From an uncultured Alphaproteobacteria bacterium (GTDB lineage Bacteria; Pseudomonadota; Alphaproteobacteria; HIMB59; GCA-002718135): a stretch of 64,000 nucleotides of DNA. The translations under genes and the position numbers were made by a program. The stretch spans positions 1 to 64,000 of the forward strand of contig CACIXR010000002.1 of NCBI GenBank assembly GCA_902590695.1, read 5' to 3'. This document shows, piece by piece, positions 16,841 to 25,457 of this stretch. The first letter of the stretch is position 1, and the number at the start of each line of letters is the position of its first letter. Below the pieces are notes generated by a model. The model made no database searches. It had not been told where the DNA came from and saw only the letters and a list, made by a program, of their open reading frames with translations.

Positions 16841-17826
16841 TCTATTTCCTCATCACTTCTTCCTTGGATAGAAAGGGGCTTTGAAACAAGATTTTGTTTC
16901 TTACAATAATAAACCAAAGCATCTTCCTGACCATGCGTTATAAGAATATTTTTCGCTTTTGATTTTTTAATTGTATCTAGTAATTCATTCCAATCGCTAT
17001 GATCACTGATAACTAACGGTAATTCAATACCTTGTTGCTTTGCTCTTTGCTTAACTGTCATCCATCCACTTGCCATGCAAATAATAGGATTAGGAAATCG
17101 TCTTGACCAACGATCCTTTAATGCTGAAGGAGGGGCAATAATTATTTTACCTTCATAAAAATTTTTATCTTTTGAAGAGACTTTTTCAAACTTTCCAATA
17201 TTAATTTTTTCTTTTAAATAATATTGGCATAACTTTTCTAGAGAGCCATGAATATAAATTGTTTCATTATATTTCTGCTGGCGTAAAAGATTCATCACTC
17301 TTTGTGCTTTGCCAAGAGCATAAGCGCCAACAATATGACAATTATGTTTATTTATCTTTACAGATCGTATGAGTTTTTGAATTTCATCTTTGGGATCTGG
17401 ATGTTGAAATATAGGTAAGCCAAATGTTGCTTCGGTAATTAAAGTATCACATTTAACCAGTTTGAAATTTTTACATGTTTCATCTTTTCCTACTTTATAA
17501 TCACCTGTGATGACTAAACGGTGATTATTTTTTTCAATTAAAACTTGAGCACTCCCTAAAATATGTCCGGCAGGGTGAAGTGTAAAATCATAGTTTTTAA
17601 TTGAGTATTTTTGTCCGTATTTAAGAGAAGTAAATTTCTTCGCACATTTATCTCCGTAGCGAATTTTCATTATGTCTATTGTCTGTCTAGTAGCAATTAC
17701 ATGATCATGTCCAAATCGGGCGTGATCTGCGTGACCATGTGTAATAATTGCTGTTTTTTTCGGCAATATTGGATCTATATGTACATTTATATCTTTGATA
17801 AATAGCTGATGGTTAATGAAATCCAT
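16837..17826 (-). CDS. Ligase-associated DNA damage-response exonuclease (MBL fold)
   Basis: A 329-residue metallo-beta-lactamase/beta-CASP-type nuclease. The metal site HGHADHARFGHD is near residue 30, LHPAGHILGSAQ near 87, GDYKVG near 112 and the late SDHSDWNEL and ITHGQED motifs near the C-terminus. It overlaps the downstream ligase gene by 4 bp. Its ATG abuts the helicase ATG head to head (CATATG), leaving no intergenic spacer. In the cluster it would process DNA ends before ligation. Confidence 0.92.
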   Translation of the reverse strand: MDFINHQLFIKDINVHIDPILPKKTAIITHGHADHARFGHDHVIATRQTIDIMKIRYGDKCAKKFTSLKYGQKYSIKNYDFTLHPAGHILGSAQVLIEKNNHRLVITGDYKVGKDETCKNFKLVKCDTLITEATFGLPIFQHPDPKDEIQKLIRSVKINKHNCHIVGAYALGKAQRVMNLLRQQKYNETIYIHGSLEKLCQYYLKEKINIGKFEKVSSKDKNFYEGKIIIAPPSALKDRWSRRFPNPIICMASGWMTVKQRAKQQGIELPLVISDHSDWNELLDTIKKSKAKNILITHGQEDALVYYCKKQNLVSKPLSIQGRSDEEIE

Positions 17827-20259
17827 ATGAATATAAATAAATCGAATCCCTTATTATTACACCCCTTAAACAAGTGGATGAAGAAAAAAAAATGGTCCTG
17901 GTTTCCTCATCAAATTGAAACCTTTCATCATGTTCGAACTGGATCTGATGTTGTTGTATTTGCTCCTACTGGTGCTGGCAAAACGTTAACAGGGTTTATT
18001 AATCCAATATATGATTTAATAAAATTAAAAAAATTTAAAGGCCTTCATACTCTCTATATTTCTCCATTAAAATCTCTTGCCAACGATATTGTGAGAAATT
18101 TAGAGAAACCTATTAAAGAGCTTGATTTAAATATTTCATTTCAAGTAAGAACAGGAGACACAACACCATATAAAAAACAAAAACAAAAACAAAAACCTCC
18201 TAATATTCTTATTACAACTCCAGAGTCACTTGCATTGTTAAATTCGTATGAGAATGCAAAAGAATTTTTTCACAATCTGAAATATATAATTATTGATGAG
18301 ATACACACTTTTTTGGATAATAAGAGAGCTGATCTTCTAAGTTTAAATATTGAAAGACTACAAACTTTCTCTCCAAATTTACAACGAATAGGGTTGTCAG
18401 CAACTCTCAAGAATAAACAAGACGCCAAAAAATGGCTTTGCCGCAAAAAACCAAAAATAGTTTCTTATGAAAATTCAGTTTTACCTAAGATTAGAATTTT
18501 AGAATCAAAAGAACGTATTCCTTGGTCTGGTCATATGGCTACGTATTCTATTAATGAAATCTATAAAGAAATAATGCAATCAAAATTAACTATTATTTTT
18601 GTTAATACGAGGGCGCAAGCCGAATATATATTTAAAAACTTATGGTTAATTAACAAGAAAAAATTAAAAATTGCTGTTCACCATGGTTCATTAGAAAAAA
18701 ACTTACGATTAAAAGTAGAAAATAATCTTAGCAAAGGATTAGTTGACTGTGTTGTTGCGACTTCTTCTTTAGAACTCGGATTAGATTATGGAGATGTAGA
18801 AAAAATTATTCAAGTTGGAGCACCTAAAGGAATTAATAGATTATTACAACGTGTAGGAAGATCAAATCATAATTTAAATACACCTTCAAAAGCAATTTTA
18901 GTACCCACTAATCGTTTTGAATTTATCGAAGCAAAAGCTGCTATTGAAGAAATAAAAAAAAATAACTTAGATAAAATAGATTTAAAAGAAGGAAGTTTTG
19001 ATGTTGTAGCGCAACATATTTTTGGAACGGCTTGTTCAGGGCAATTTGAAATTAATGATCTCTACAAAGAAATTATCAAAGCATATCCATACAAAAAATT
19101 AAAACTTAATGACTTCAAACAATTGATTAATCTTATACAAGATGGCGGATATGTTTTAAAAAATTATGATCAATTTAAGAGAATTTTCCAATTGAGAGAA
19201 AATAAAAATATTTATAAGCTAGTAAATAGAAGAGAAACACGAAAATACCGCATGAATGTTGGAACAATAATTGAAAATCCGATGTTAAAAATAAAACTTG
19301 GAACAAAAACGTTAGGGAATATAGAAGAAGTTTTTATTCAAAATCTTTCTCAAGGTGACTCATTCATATTTGCCGGTCAAATACTAGAATTTCAATCAAT
19401 GAAAAATAATTTAGTACAAGTTAAAAGAAGTAAATCTTTAATTTCAAAAATTCCATCATACTCTGGAGGCAGAATGCCATTATCAACAAATTTGGCTAAC
19501 TCAGTTAGAGCTTTATTGGCAAAAAGTAATATGTGGGATTTATATCCAGAGCAAATTACTGAATGGTTAAAAAGACAAAAAAATATATCTAAAATACCTA
19601 AAAAAGATGAATATCTAGTGGAACAATTCCCCCGAAAAAAAAATTTTTATACTGTTATCTATACTTTTGCAGGATGGCATGCCAATCAAACACTAGGATT
19701 TTTATTGCTTAGAGGCTTTAAGGAATTTAACTATAAACCTCTAGGTTTTGTCGCAAATGATTATGCTATTGTTTTATGGTCGTTAAAAGAAGTTAAACAA
19801 ATTAAGACAATTCTAAATTTAGGATTGTTAGATAAACATTTAGATAATTATCTTGAAGAAACTTCAATAGTCAAAAGATTGTTTAGAGATAATGCAATTA
19901 TATCTTGTTTAATAGAAAGAAGGTTACCAGGGATGGAAAAAACTGGAAAGCAAGTTTTATTTAGTTCTGATCTAATTTATACAGTTCTCAAAAAAAATGA
20001 ACCAGATCACATTCTTCTAAAATCATCATATGAAGACGCAAAAAAGAATATGATTGATTATGATAGACTTAGAGAAATCTTAAAAAAAATTGATAAAAAA
20101 ATTATATTAAAAAAACTCACAAGTATCTCACCATTGGCTGTTCCAATTATTCTTGAAATAAATAGAGAAAATTTATCAAAAAAGGAAACTGATGAATATA
20201 TTTTAGAAGATTTAGAAAATGAAATATTAAAAGAGGCTAATGTACTATCAATTAATTAA
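17827..20259 (+). CDS. Ligase-associated DEXH-box helicase (Lhr-type)
   Basis: About 810 residues. Walker A is APTGAGKTLTGF, motif II DEIH, motif III SATL, motif IV/V TSSLELGLDYGDV, and motif VI LLQRVGRSNHN, followed by the winged-helix and beta-barrel Lhr core. The track begins at 17809, inside the exonuclease gene; I favour the ATG at 17827 (MNINKSNPLL), which abuts the exonuclease start, but either is possible. It is an ATP-dependent 3'-5' helicase expected to act with the adjacent ligase, exonuclease and PdeM. The 3' end overlaps pdeM by 20 bp. Confidence 0.92.
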   Translation: MNINKSNPLLLHPLNKWMKKKKWSWFPHQIETFHHVRTGSDVVVFAPTGAGKTLTGFINPIYDLIKLKKFKGLHTLYISPLKSLANDIVRNLEKPIKELDLNISFQVRTGDTTPYKKQKQKQKPPNILITTPESLALLNSYENAKEFFHNLKYIIIDEIHTFLDNKRADLLSLNIERLQTFSPNLQRIGLSATLKNKQDAKKWLCRKKPKIVSYENSVLPKIRILESKERIPWSGHMATYSINEIYKEIMQSKLTIIFVNTRAQAEYIFKNLWLINKKKLKIAVHHGSLEKNLRLKVENNLSKGLVDCVVATSSLELGLDYGDVEKIIQVGAPKGINRLLQRVGRSNHNLNTPSKAILVPTNRFEFIEAKAAIEEIKKNNLDKIDLKEGSFDVVAQHIFGTACSGQFEINDLYKEIIKAYPYKKLKLNDFKQLINLIQDGGYVLKNYDQFKRIFQLRENKNIYKLVNRRETRKYRMNVGTIIENPMLKIKLGTKTLGNIEEVFIQNLSQGDSFIFAGQILEFQSMKNNLVQVKRSKSLISKIPSYSGGRMPLSTNLANSVRALLAKSNMWDLYPEQITEWLKRQKNISKIPKKDEYLVEQFPRKKNFYTVIYTFAGWHANQTLGFLLLRGFKEFNYKPLGFVANDYAIVLWSLKEVKQIKTILNLGLLDKHLDNYLEETSIVKRLFRDNAIISCLIERRLPGMEKTGKQVLFSSDLIYTVLKKNEPDHILLKSSYEDAKKNMIDYDRLREILKKIDKKIILKKLTSISPLAVPIILEINRENLSKKETDEYILEDLENEILKEANVLSIN

Positions 20260-20893
20260 TTTTGGTAATGAAGAATTTCATGCTTACCCAGATAAATCTC
20301 TTTATTGGAAAAGACTAAATACTCTGATTGTATCAGATTTACATATAGGAAAATCTATTAGTTATGCAAAGAATAAGCAATTCTTACCTCCTTATGATAC
20401 AAAAGAAATATTAAGCAAAATTTTTGTTAGTTTAGATAAGATTAAACCAAGTAATTTAATAATAGTTGGTGATTTATTACATGACGTTTTTTCAACATTG
20501 AGTTTAAAAGATCAAGATCATAAAAATCTTAGTCAATATATGAAAAATACTGATTTCATATGGATCAAGGGAAATCATGATAAAAATATACAAATTGAAG
20601 GTTTTAAAAATTTTACAAATTACAAAATTGATAAATTATTATTTACACACATACCTATCGAAACATCCTTATTTCAAATTTGTGGTCACTATCATCCAAA
20701 GGTAAAAATTTCACACAGAGGAAAAACTATTTTTAAAACATGTTTTATACATAATGAAAAAATATTCATTTTACCAAGTTTTGGAATATTAACGGGAGGA
20801 TTGGATATCCATAATAAACAAATAAGTGATGTATTAGGTAAGAATAATTTGAGTATTTATCCTGTGGGACAGGATAAAGTTTATAAATTATAA
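20240..20893 (+). CDS. pdeM: Ligase-associated metallophosphoesterase PdeM
   Basis: A 217-residue calcineurin-like phosphoesterase. Metal motifs appear in order: SDLHIG (about residue 33), GDLLHD (about 77), GNHDK (about 113), FTHIP and GHYHP. It overlaps the helicase gene by 20 bp, so the pair is probably translationally coupled, and it completes the four-gene repair cluster. Homologues are annotated as ligase-associated DNA damage-response endonuclease PdeM. Its 3' end overlaps the convergent DUF4149-like gene by 13 bp. Confidence 0.9.
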   Translation: MYYQLINFGNEEFHAYPDKSLYWKRLNTLIVSDLHIGKSISYAKNKQFLPPYDTKEILSKIFVSLDKIKPSNLIIVGDLLHDVFSTLSLKDQDHKNLSQYMKNTDFIWIKGNHDKNIQIEGFKNFTNYKIDKLLFTHIPIETSLFQICGHYHPKVKISHRGKTIFKTCFIHNEKIFILPSFGILTGGLDIHNKQISDVLGKNNLSIYPVGQDKVYKL

Positions 20894-21309
20894 TTAAAGT
20901 AATTATTAATCACGATCCCAATTAGAATTACAAAATTCAATACAAATAATAAAGCTGAAAGCAAATGCATATATTTAAAACTCGAAGATGCTTTTTTATC
21001 CCCTTCTAATTCTTTATCTTTAAAATTATTAATTTTGGGTGTTAAATAATTTCTATTAATAATAAAACTTACAGCCACTACTATTAATAAAATAGAATTT
21101 AAAATATTACCTGAAACATAACTTAGGATTAAAGATAAAAAAGCTATTATAAACCCAAATAAAAACATTCGAGGAAAAATTATTCTTAAAAATTTACTGC
21201 TGGCATTAGTACTTAATGTGGCAAAGACTGAGGGCGAGACAACAGCCATAAAGAAAATCATAGACCCTATAAGGATTGTTACAAAAAAATTAAGAGTATA
21301 AATTATCAT
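20881..21309 (-). CDS. DUF4149/TMEM205-like small membrane protein
   Basis: 142 residues with four predicted TM helices (about 2-22, 50-68, 70-84 and 115-137). The N-terminal segment VVSPSVFATL fits the DUF4149 pattern, in which a helix is followed by a P-x-V-F motif. Function is unknown. A perfect 11-bp hairpin lies just upstream, between it and the TPR gene on the same strand. Confidence 0.6.
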   Translation of the reverse strand: MIIYTLNFFVTILIGSMIFFMAVVSPSVFATLSTNASSKFLRIIFPRMFLFGFIIAFLSLILSYVSGNILNSILLIVVAVSFIINRNYLTPKINNFKDKELEGDKKASSSFKYMHLLSALLFVLNFVILIGIVINNYFNYNL

Positions 21310-21316
21310 TGGTTAA

Positions 21317-21341
21317 AATTGCTCTTTTATAAAGAGCAATT
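21317..21341 (-). terminator. Hairpin between TPR gene and DUF4149-like gene
   Basis: AATTGCTCTTT and AAAGAGCAATT form a perfect 11-bp stem with a 3-nt loop immediately after the TPR protein stop. On the minus strand it is followed by only TTTTAACC, so it is either a weak intrinsic terminator or an attenuator or processing hairpin just ahead of the next start codon. Confidence 0.6.
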
Positions 21342-21348
21342 GTAATAG

Positions 21349-21816
21349 TTATGAATTATCAATTGCTGATTTTAATTTTCTATATTCTATAGAATTAGTT
21401 CCAGCTAAAGTTTCTAACTTTAACAGCATTTCATTTGCTTTATTCATCTTTCCAAGTGTGATGTAAAGCTCACCTAGATATTCGTGTGCACCTAAATGTT
21501 CAGGGTTTGCTTCTAATGCAATTTGATATGCATCGAAAGCTTTGTCTAAATTTGGCTCACTATGTTTTCTGTAACTAAATCCAAGTAAATTATACACATC
21601 AGCTTTTTTATCACCAAGATCTTTACGCTTAGCCATTTTTTCAAGCAATTTGATCGATTTATCAAATTTCTTGTAATAAACCAATTCGTACGCTTTATCG
21701 TAAAGCTTAGTAACTTGTTCACCTGCAGATATACTTGAGCTACTGTCGTCTGAGCTTGCAGCAGCAAATACACCAGAACTAATAAATAATAATGTAAGTA
21801 ATATTCTAATCATCAA
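21349..21816 (-). CDS. Secreted TPR-repeat protein
   Basis: 155 residues with a short signal peptide (MMIRILLTLLFISSGVFA|AAS) and about three tetratricopeptide units between residues 34 and 140. ADVYNLLGFSYRK...DKAFDAYQIALEANPEHLGAHEYLGELYITLGK is the clearest pair. TPR domains mediate protein contacts; this one would act in the periplasm. No specific partner can be named. Either of the two adjacent Met codons may be the start. Confidence 0.75.
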   Translation of the reverse strand: MMIRILLTLLFISSGVFAAASSDDSSSSISAGEQVTKLYDKAYELVYYKKFDKSIKLLEKMAKRKDLGDKKADVYNLLGFSYRKHSEPNLDKAFDAYQIALEANPEHLGAHEYLGELYITLGKMNKANEMLLKLETLAGTNSIEYRKLKSAIDNS

Positions 21817-21870
21817 AATCAGATATGTTTCTTTAAACTAATTTCAATATTCGTTTGTGAATTAATTTAA

Positions 21871-22329
21871 TTAATGGCAGGCAATATTATATTTTTTTAA
21901 TCTGTAATAATTATATGGCCACGGCGTTACAAAGCCTGCAAGAAGCATTATAGGTATTACCCACCATACAAGTTTAGCACCACCCATAATGATCCAGTCA
22001 ACTGCATTCATGGCTATTTCCATAGATACCATTGAAATTAAACTCATTCCTATGGCTGTTTTAAAAGCTTTGCTGATAATCATTTGTCTTGATAAAACGA
22101 CAGTCTCTAAAATGATGCTAGTAATAATACCATTAATGATTGCTAGGATCATAATATAAAGAGTAGGCCAAGGAATGCCAGTTAATTGAAAATAGAGTAT
22201 GGTTCCAAAATCGCCAATACTACATCCTAGTAAACACCAAGCAGTATTTTTAGCACTTCTTCTCCATGTATGTTTACATTTCCAATGAAAACGTGGAGCT
22301 GGTTTTTTTAATGTTTCAGCAACAGACAT
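21871..22329 (-). CDS. DUF4396-like membrane protein
   Basis: 152 residues. A cytoplasmic Cys/Trp-containing start (FHWKCKHTWRRSAKNTAWCLLGCSIGDF) is followed by about four TM helices (residues 35-55, 60-80, 90-110, 120-140). The R-R-S/T-x-x-N-T...GCxxGD pattern fits DUF4396. It starts 4 bp after the CRTAC1-like gene ends on the same strand, so the two are co-transcribed. Conserved Cys and His residues suggest possible metal involvement, but the function is unknown. Confidence 0.6.
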   Translation of the reverse strand: MSVAETLKKPAPRFHWKCKHTWRRSAKNTAWCLLGCSIGDFGTILYFQLTGIPWPTLYIMILAIINGIITSIILETVVLSRQMIISKAFKTAIGMSLISMVSMEIAMNAVDWIIMGGAKLVWWVIPIMLLAGFVTPWPYNYYRLKKYNIACH

Positions 22330-22333
22330 TAAA

Positions 22334-23749
22334 TTATATTCCTTGTTTAAATTCGAACATATTATTTATATCATTAATTTCATAACTATCAATTGTACCA
22401 TTCGTCCATTTGATTGTTATATTTTTAATGATTTCACCTTCACGTAAACCGTAATGTGCTACTGGTTCCATTTGACATAAATATCCTGAGCCTGCATCAA
22501 TAGTCTTTGCATGATTTCTTAAATTCGTATTTAATGTCACTGTTGCACCTCTAGCTGGAGCACCAAAAGTATTTAGAGGCTTGATTCTAATAAAATTTGT
22601 ATTTGATACATTTGCCTTAAATAAACTGAGTGGCTGAGTTCCAGATTCACCATGAGAAATAAGTAATTCTAGAATTCCATCACCATCAATATCAGCAACA
22701 GCAGCACCGGTTCCTAAACCCTGAGCTTCAAGTGCTTCTTCTAATTTAATTTCTTCTAGGTTTCCTCCATCAAGTATACGAAAGAGTTTATTTGGTTGAC
22801 CGATATTATTTAAAAAAATTTCATCATAACCATCATTATCAAAATCTGCCGATATAACTGTTCGTATTCTACTAGGTGATCTAAAATCTAATGAAGACAT
22901 ATCGAGAAAAGATTCTTTTTGTTTTACAAAAATACGATGATAACCTTCCCAGTTACTTGTTATAATATCAAGTTCACCTCTATATAAAAAATCAGTTAAA
23001 GCAGTTCCGCGACCATTTTGAAAAGTATCTTGCACATTTTTTTCAATCGCAATATCATTAAAATTGCCATTAATATTTTTATATAAAAAATTTGGACCCC
23101 TCTCATTAGCTGCAAATATATCCATATTATCAGAAACTATATGTCCTGAAATTACTGCTCTTCCACCAGTTATTTGATCTATTCCAAGCATTGGAGCTAA
23201 ATCTTCAACTTCATTTTCTTCAATTTCATAAAATCTAGTAGGACCTCCATAATTAGCAACATATATACCATACTTTCCTGATCCATTTCTATCTACACAA
23301 ACAACAGATCTGCCTGCGGTTAAATTTAAATTTTCTAAATTTTTTTCTAACTCAAAATAATCGAATATTTTGTTATTGTTATCCAGTAATCTATCAGAGT
23401 ATTTTTTTTCTCCACTATACGTATCAGTATTTAAGAAATAAATCTCTTCAAAACCATCCTGATCAATATCACAAGCTGATACACCAATAGTATTCCTATC
23501 TTCATCAACGAATAAAGGATCTTGAATTATGTTAATTAGTTTTCCATTTTTATAGCTAAGAGCTAGATTAGAGTAACCAAAACCTGCAACAATAAATTCG
23601 TAACTTCCATCTTTATCAAAGTCAGTTACTGAAATTCCATAACTTAATCGATCATTATTATTTTCAATTATATTTGAAATATTAGAAAAAAATTCTGCCT
23701 TCGCCATACTAGATATTAATAAGATAAAAATAAAAAATAACTTACTCAT
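22334..23749 (-). CDS. CRTAC1-family secreted protein with FG-GAP/VCBS repeats and ASPIC/UnbV domain
   Basis: 471 residues with a signal peptide (MSKLFFIFILLISSMAKA|EF). It has about seven beta-propeller FG-GAP/VCBS repeats marked by Asp-rich Ca-binding loops (DFDKDGSYEFIVAGFG, DIDQDGFEEIYFLN, DFDNDGYDEIFLNN, DIDGDGILELLISH). The C-terminal ASPIC/UnbV module is GARGATVTLNTN...GSGYLCQMEPVAHYGLREGE...IKWTNG. These proteins are extracytoplasmic and often associated with adhesion or enzyme partners; the exact role is unknown. It lies between a Cys-rich secreted protein (12 bp) and a DUF4396-like membrane protein (4 bp), which suggests one small operon. Confidence 0.88.
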   Translation of the reverse strand: MSKLFFIFILLISSMAKAEFFSNISNIIENNNDRLSYGISVTDFDKDGSYEFIVAGFGYSNLALSYKNGKLINIIQDPLFVDEDRNTIGVSACDIDQDGFEEIYFLNTDTYSGEKKYSDRLLDNNNKIFDYFELEKNLENLNLTAGRSVVCVDRNGSGKYGIYVANYGGPTRFYEIEENEVEDLAPMLGIDQITGGRAVISGHIVSDNMDIFAANERGPNFLYKNINGNFNDIAIEKNVQDTFQNGRGTALTDFLYRGELDIITSNWEGYHRIFVKQKESFLDMSSLDFRSPSRIRTVISADFDNDGYDEIFLNNIGQPNKLFRILDGGNLEEIKLEEALEAQGLGTGAAVADIDGDGILELLISHGESGTQPLSLFKANVSNTNFIRIKPLNTFGAPARGATVTLNTNLRNHAKTIDAGSGYLCQMEPVAHYGLREGEIIKNITIKWTNGTIDSYEINDINNMFEFKQGI

Positions 23750-23761
23750 TTCAAGTTTTTT

Positions 23762-24451
23762 TCAATTTGCCAATCTAATAAAAATGTCGCCCATTCCAAA
23801 ATTAAGTTCTTCAAGAGGCATACTATTTCTTGCTTCGCACATAGGGCCAGTTATCTGGTCATTTTTTATGTAATCAATATCGTAAGCATCACATATTTTT
23901 GCATTATGCAATACTCCAATAACAAGTTTATTATCTACTGAGTATGTATATTCTTTATTTAATTCATTACCTTCACAAAAATAATCTCTATTAACAAGTT
24001 CAGGAAAATCATTTTTATTGCATGGATTATCAATAACGATTGTATAGATATCTTTTGATTGATCTTTAAAATCAATGTTAATTTTTTTTGTTTCTGAATA
24101 TTTCATTACATCGCATAAACAAGGCCAACAACATTTATAATATTGACCACAAATACTTTCATCATTTTCTAAATTAGTAAGAAAAATTTCATCTGGTTGA
24201 GCATCTGGAGGAATTATAGAGCCTGAAACAGCACAGTATAACTTGTTAAATTGCATAAACTCTTCATATTCTAAGTTTTGATCTAAAATATATTTAAAAA
24301 ATCTTGGTCCTGCTGCATTTCTATTCCCATCAGGGAAGATAGTTGACCAATCATTAACAAGTCTTTCGTACAACTTTTCTGTGTTAGCATTGACCTGAGA
24401 AAGTGGTAAAAATATTGATAAGAATAAAATTATAGTAATTAATTTTCTCAT
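23762..24451 (-). CDS. Secreted cysteine-rich protein of unknown function
   Basis: 229 residues with a signal peptide (MRKLITIILFLSIFLPLSQVNA|NT). I do not recognise the family. The mature part holds about nine Cys residues, including a dense CCWPCLCD segment near residue 106 followed by DNPCNKND, DYFCEGNE, AKICDAYD and PMCEARN. This spread is compatible with disulfides or metal binding in the periplasm. It is the first gene of a three-gene unit with the CRTAC1-like and DUF4396-like proteins, which suggests a shared envelope function. Confidence 0.7.
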   Translation of the reverse strand: MRKLITIILFLSIFLPLSQVNANTEKLYERLVNDWSTIFPDGNRNAAGPRFFKYILDQNLEYEEFMQFNKLYCAVSGSIIPPDAQPDEIFLTNLENDESICGQYYKCCWPCLCDVMKYSETKKINIDFKDQSKDIYTIVIDNPCNKNDFPELVNRDYFCEGNELNKEYTYSVDNKLVIGVLHNAKICDAYDIDYIKNDQITGPMCEARNSMPLEELNFGMGDIFIRLAN

Positions 24452-24602
24452 AAAAATTAAATAGGTTTAGCTTTAAAAATGTAAATCCCTTGCCTTGAAT
24501 CAATACTGATCACTTTTTCTGCTTTTTATTCCTTTTTATGGTAATGTCGCACTCGAAGAATTTGACTTATTTTGTGCTAAATACTAGAGAGTAATCATAA
24601 TT

Positions 24603-24677
24603 TGGGGCGTCGCCAAGCGGTAAGGCACCGGTTTTTGGAGTCGGCATTCGTAGGTTCGAATCCTACCGCCCCAGCCA
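24603..24677 (+). tRNA. tRNA-Gln (TTG)
   Basis: The cloverleaf is clear: acceptor TGGGGCG/CGCCCCA, D-arm GCC...GGC, anticodon loop TTTTGGA with anticodon TTG, T-arm GTAGGTTCGAATCCTAC, discriminator G and an encoded CCA. The sequence resembles the well-known bacterial glutamine tRNA closely. It lies in a 229-bp gap between a minus-strand secreted protein and the SH3 protein. Confidence 0.96.
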
Positions 24678-24680
24678 AAT

Positions 24681-25268
24681 TTAAAATTCTTTTTGAATTT
24701 TGTTTAGAGAGTTAACACTCTTCCAATATAAATCATCAAATCTTTGGAAAAAGCTAATATTAATTATTTCTTTTTCTTTTACACCCCAAATATATTTTTT
24801 ATCTATCCAACCTTTGTAATTTCTTGATGACACTAAACACCAATCAATTTTACATTTTTCTAAAAAAACAATATTTCCCTTTCCTATTTCTCCAATAATA
24901 TTGCCCTTCAAAGTGTTTAATAATTTAATAGTATTATTATCATTTGATAAAATAATGCCTGTTCTAGTACCGGATATTAAACTTTTATGAATCCATCCAA
25001 AATTTTTCTGAAAATCTTCTACTTTTCTCCAATCTTCATACTCTTCTACTACTTTCAAGGGGTAATATTTTTTTATGTATTTAATTTCAATAGGGTAATT
25101 CTTACTTGGACCAACACGTATATTCGCATCATTAGATTTTAAAGATACATACCTTGGAATTTCTAGACCAGTTTCCTTACCAATATCTGCATTACTTTCT
25201 TGGCTAAAAATTATAATTGAAATGAATGCTATTACAATTTGCATACTAAATTTTTTATAAAGTAGCAT
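24681..25268 (-). CDS. Secreted bacterial SH3-domain protein
   Basis: The track ORF starts at 25313, but its first six codons (MSYRRL) are simply the antisense of a tRNA-Arg fragment at 25297-25313. I therefore prefer the ATG at 25268, giving 195 residues with signal peptide MLLYKKFSMQIVIAFISIIIF...SNA. Two SH3-like (SH3_4/DUF1058) units follow: SLKSNDANIRVGPSKNYPIEI...DWRKVEDFQKNFGWIHKSLI and GEIGKGNIVFLEKCKIDWCLVSSRNYKGWIDKKYIWG. Such domains usually bind peptidoglycan or act as envelope scaffolds. The gene ends 3 bp from the tRNA-Gln 3' end, on the opposite strand. Confidence 0.8.
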   Translation of the reverse strand: MLLYKKFSMQIVIAFISIIIFSQESNADIGKETGLEIPRYVSLKSNDANIRVGPSKNYPIEIKYIKKYYPLKVVEEYEDWRKVEDFQKNFGWIHKSLISGTRTGIILSNDNNTIKLLNTLKGNIIGEIGKGNIVFLEKCKIDWCLVSSRNYKGWIDKKYIWGVKEKEIINISFFQRFDDLYWKSVNSLNKIQKEF

Positions 25269-25296
25269 AGGATTTATATAAAGTGTATAATATTTT

Positions 25297-25313
25297 AAGC
25301 GCCTGTAGCTCAA
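25297..25313 (+). repeat. 17-nt direct copy of the tRNA-Arg 5' end (att-like)
   Basis: AAGCGCCTGTAGCTCAA is identical to 30481-30497, the two bases before and first 15 bases of the intact tRNA-Arg(ACG). The match ends there, and no tRNA 3' half follows. The two copies are in the same orientation 5.2 kb apart, as expected for attL/attR of an element inserted into the 5' part of a tRNA gene, or for a decayed tRNA duplicate. Confidence 0.6.
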
Positions 25314-25372
25314 GATATAAAATCTGATGGTTTTTTAATATGGAAAATAGAAAAAAACATGCTTGGGAGATT

Positions 25373-25454
25373 GGATCAAACTCAACTTGAAAGAGGAAGA
25401 AGGCTTATAGCTAAGAGGGAAAAGCTGCGTGGTTCGTGAAGATGAGTTTGATCC
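25373..25454 (+). ncRNA. Candidate structured RNA closed by a 12-bp inverted repeat
   Basis: GGATCAAACTCA (25373-25384) and TGAGTTTGATCC (25443-25454) are perfectly complementary. The stem continues past one mismatch with CTT/AAG, and encloses about 50 nt that can form a further stem (TAGCT/AGCTG around AAGAGGGAAA). There is no credible ORF and no T-tract directly after it. I do not recognise an Rfam family; strand is uncertain, because on the minus strand the inner loops are pyrimidine-rich (TTTTCCCTCTT). It lies 60 bp inside the left end of the possible island. Confidence 0.45.
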
Positions 25455-25457
25455 TTA

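Noticed and set aside
24562-24587. TTGACT...TACTAG as promoter of tRNA-Gln
   Set aside because: Spacing is only 14 bp, too short for a convincing sigma70 promoter.
25443-25454. TGAGTTTGATCC resembles the conserved start of 16S rRNA
   Set aside because: Only 12 bases match and the rRNA sequence does not continue; it is explained as one arm of the inverted repeat.
25373-25454. Retron msr/msd-like region bounded by inverted repeats
   Set aside because: No reverse transcriptase gene is nearby and the downstream gene is an ATL-like protein.
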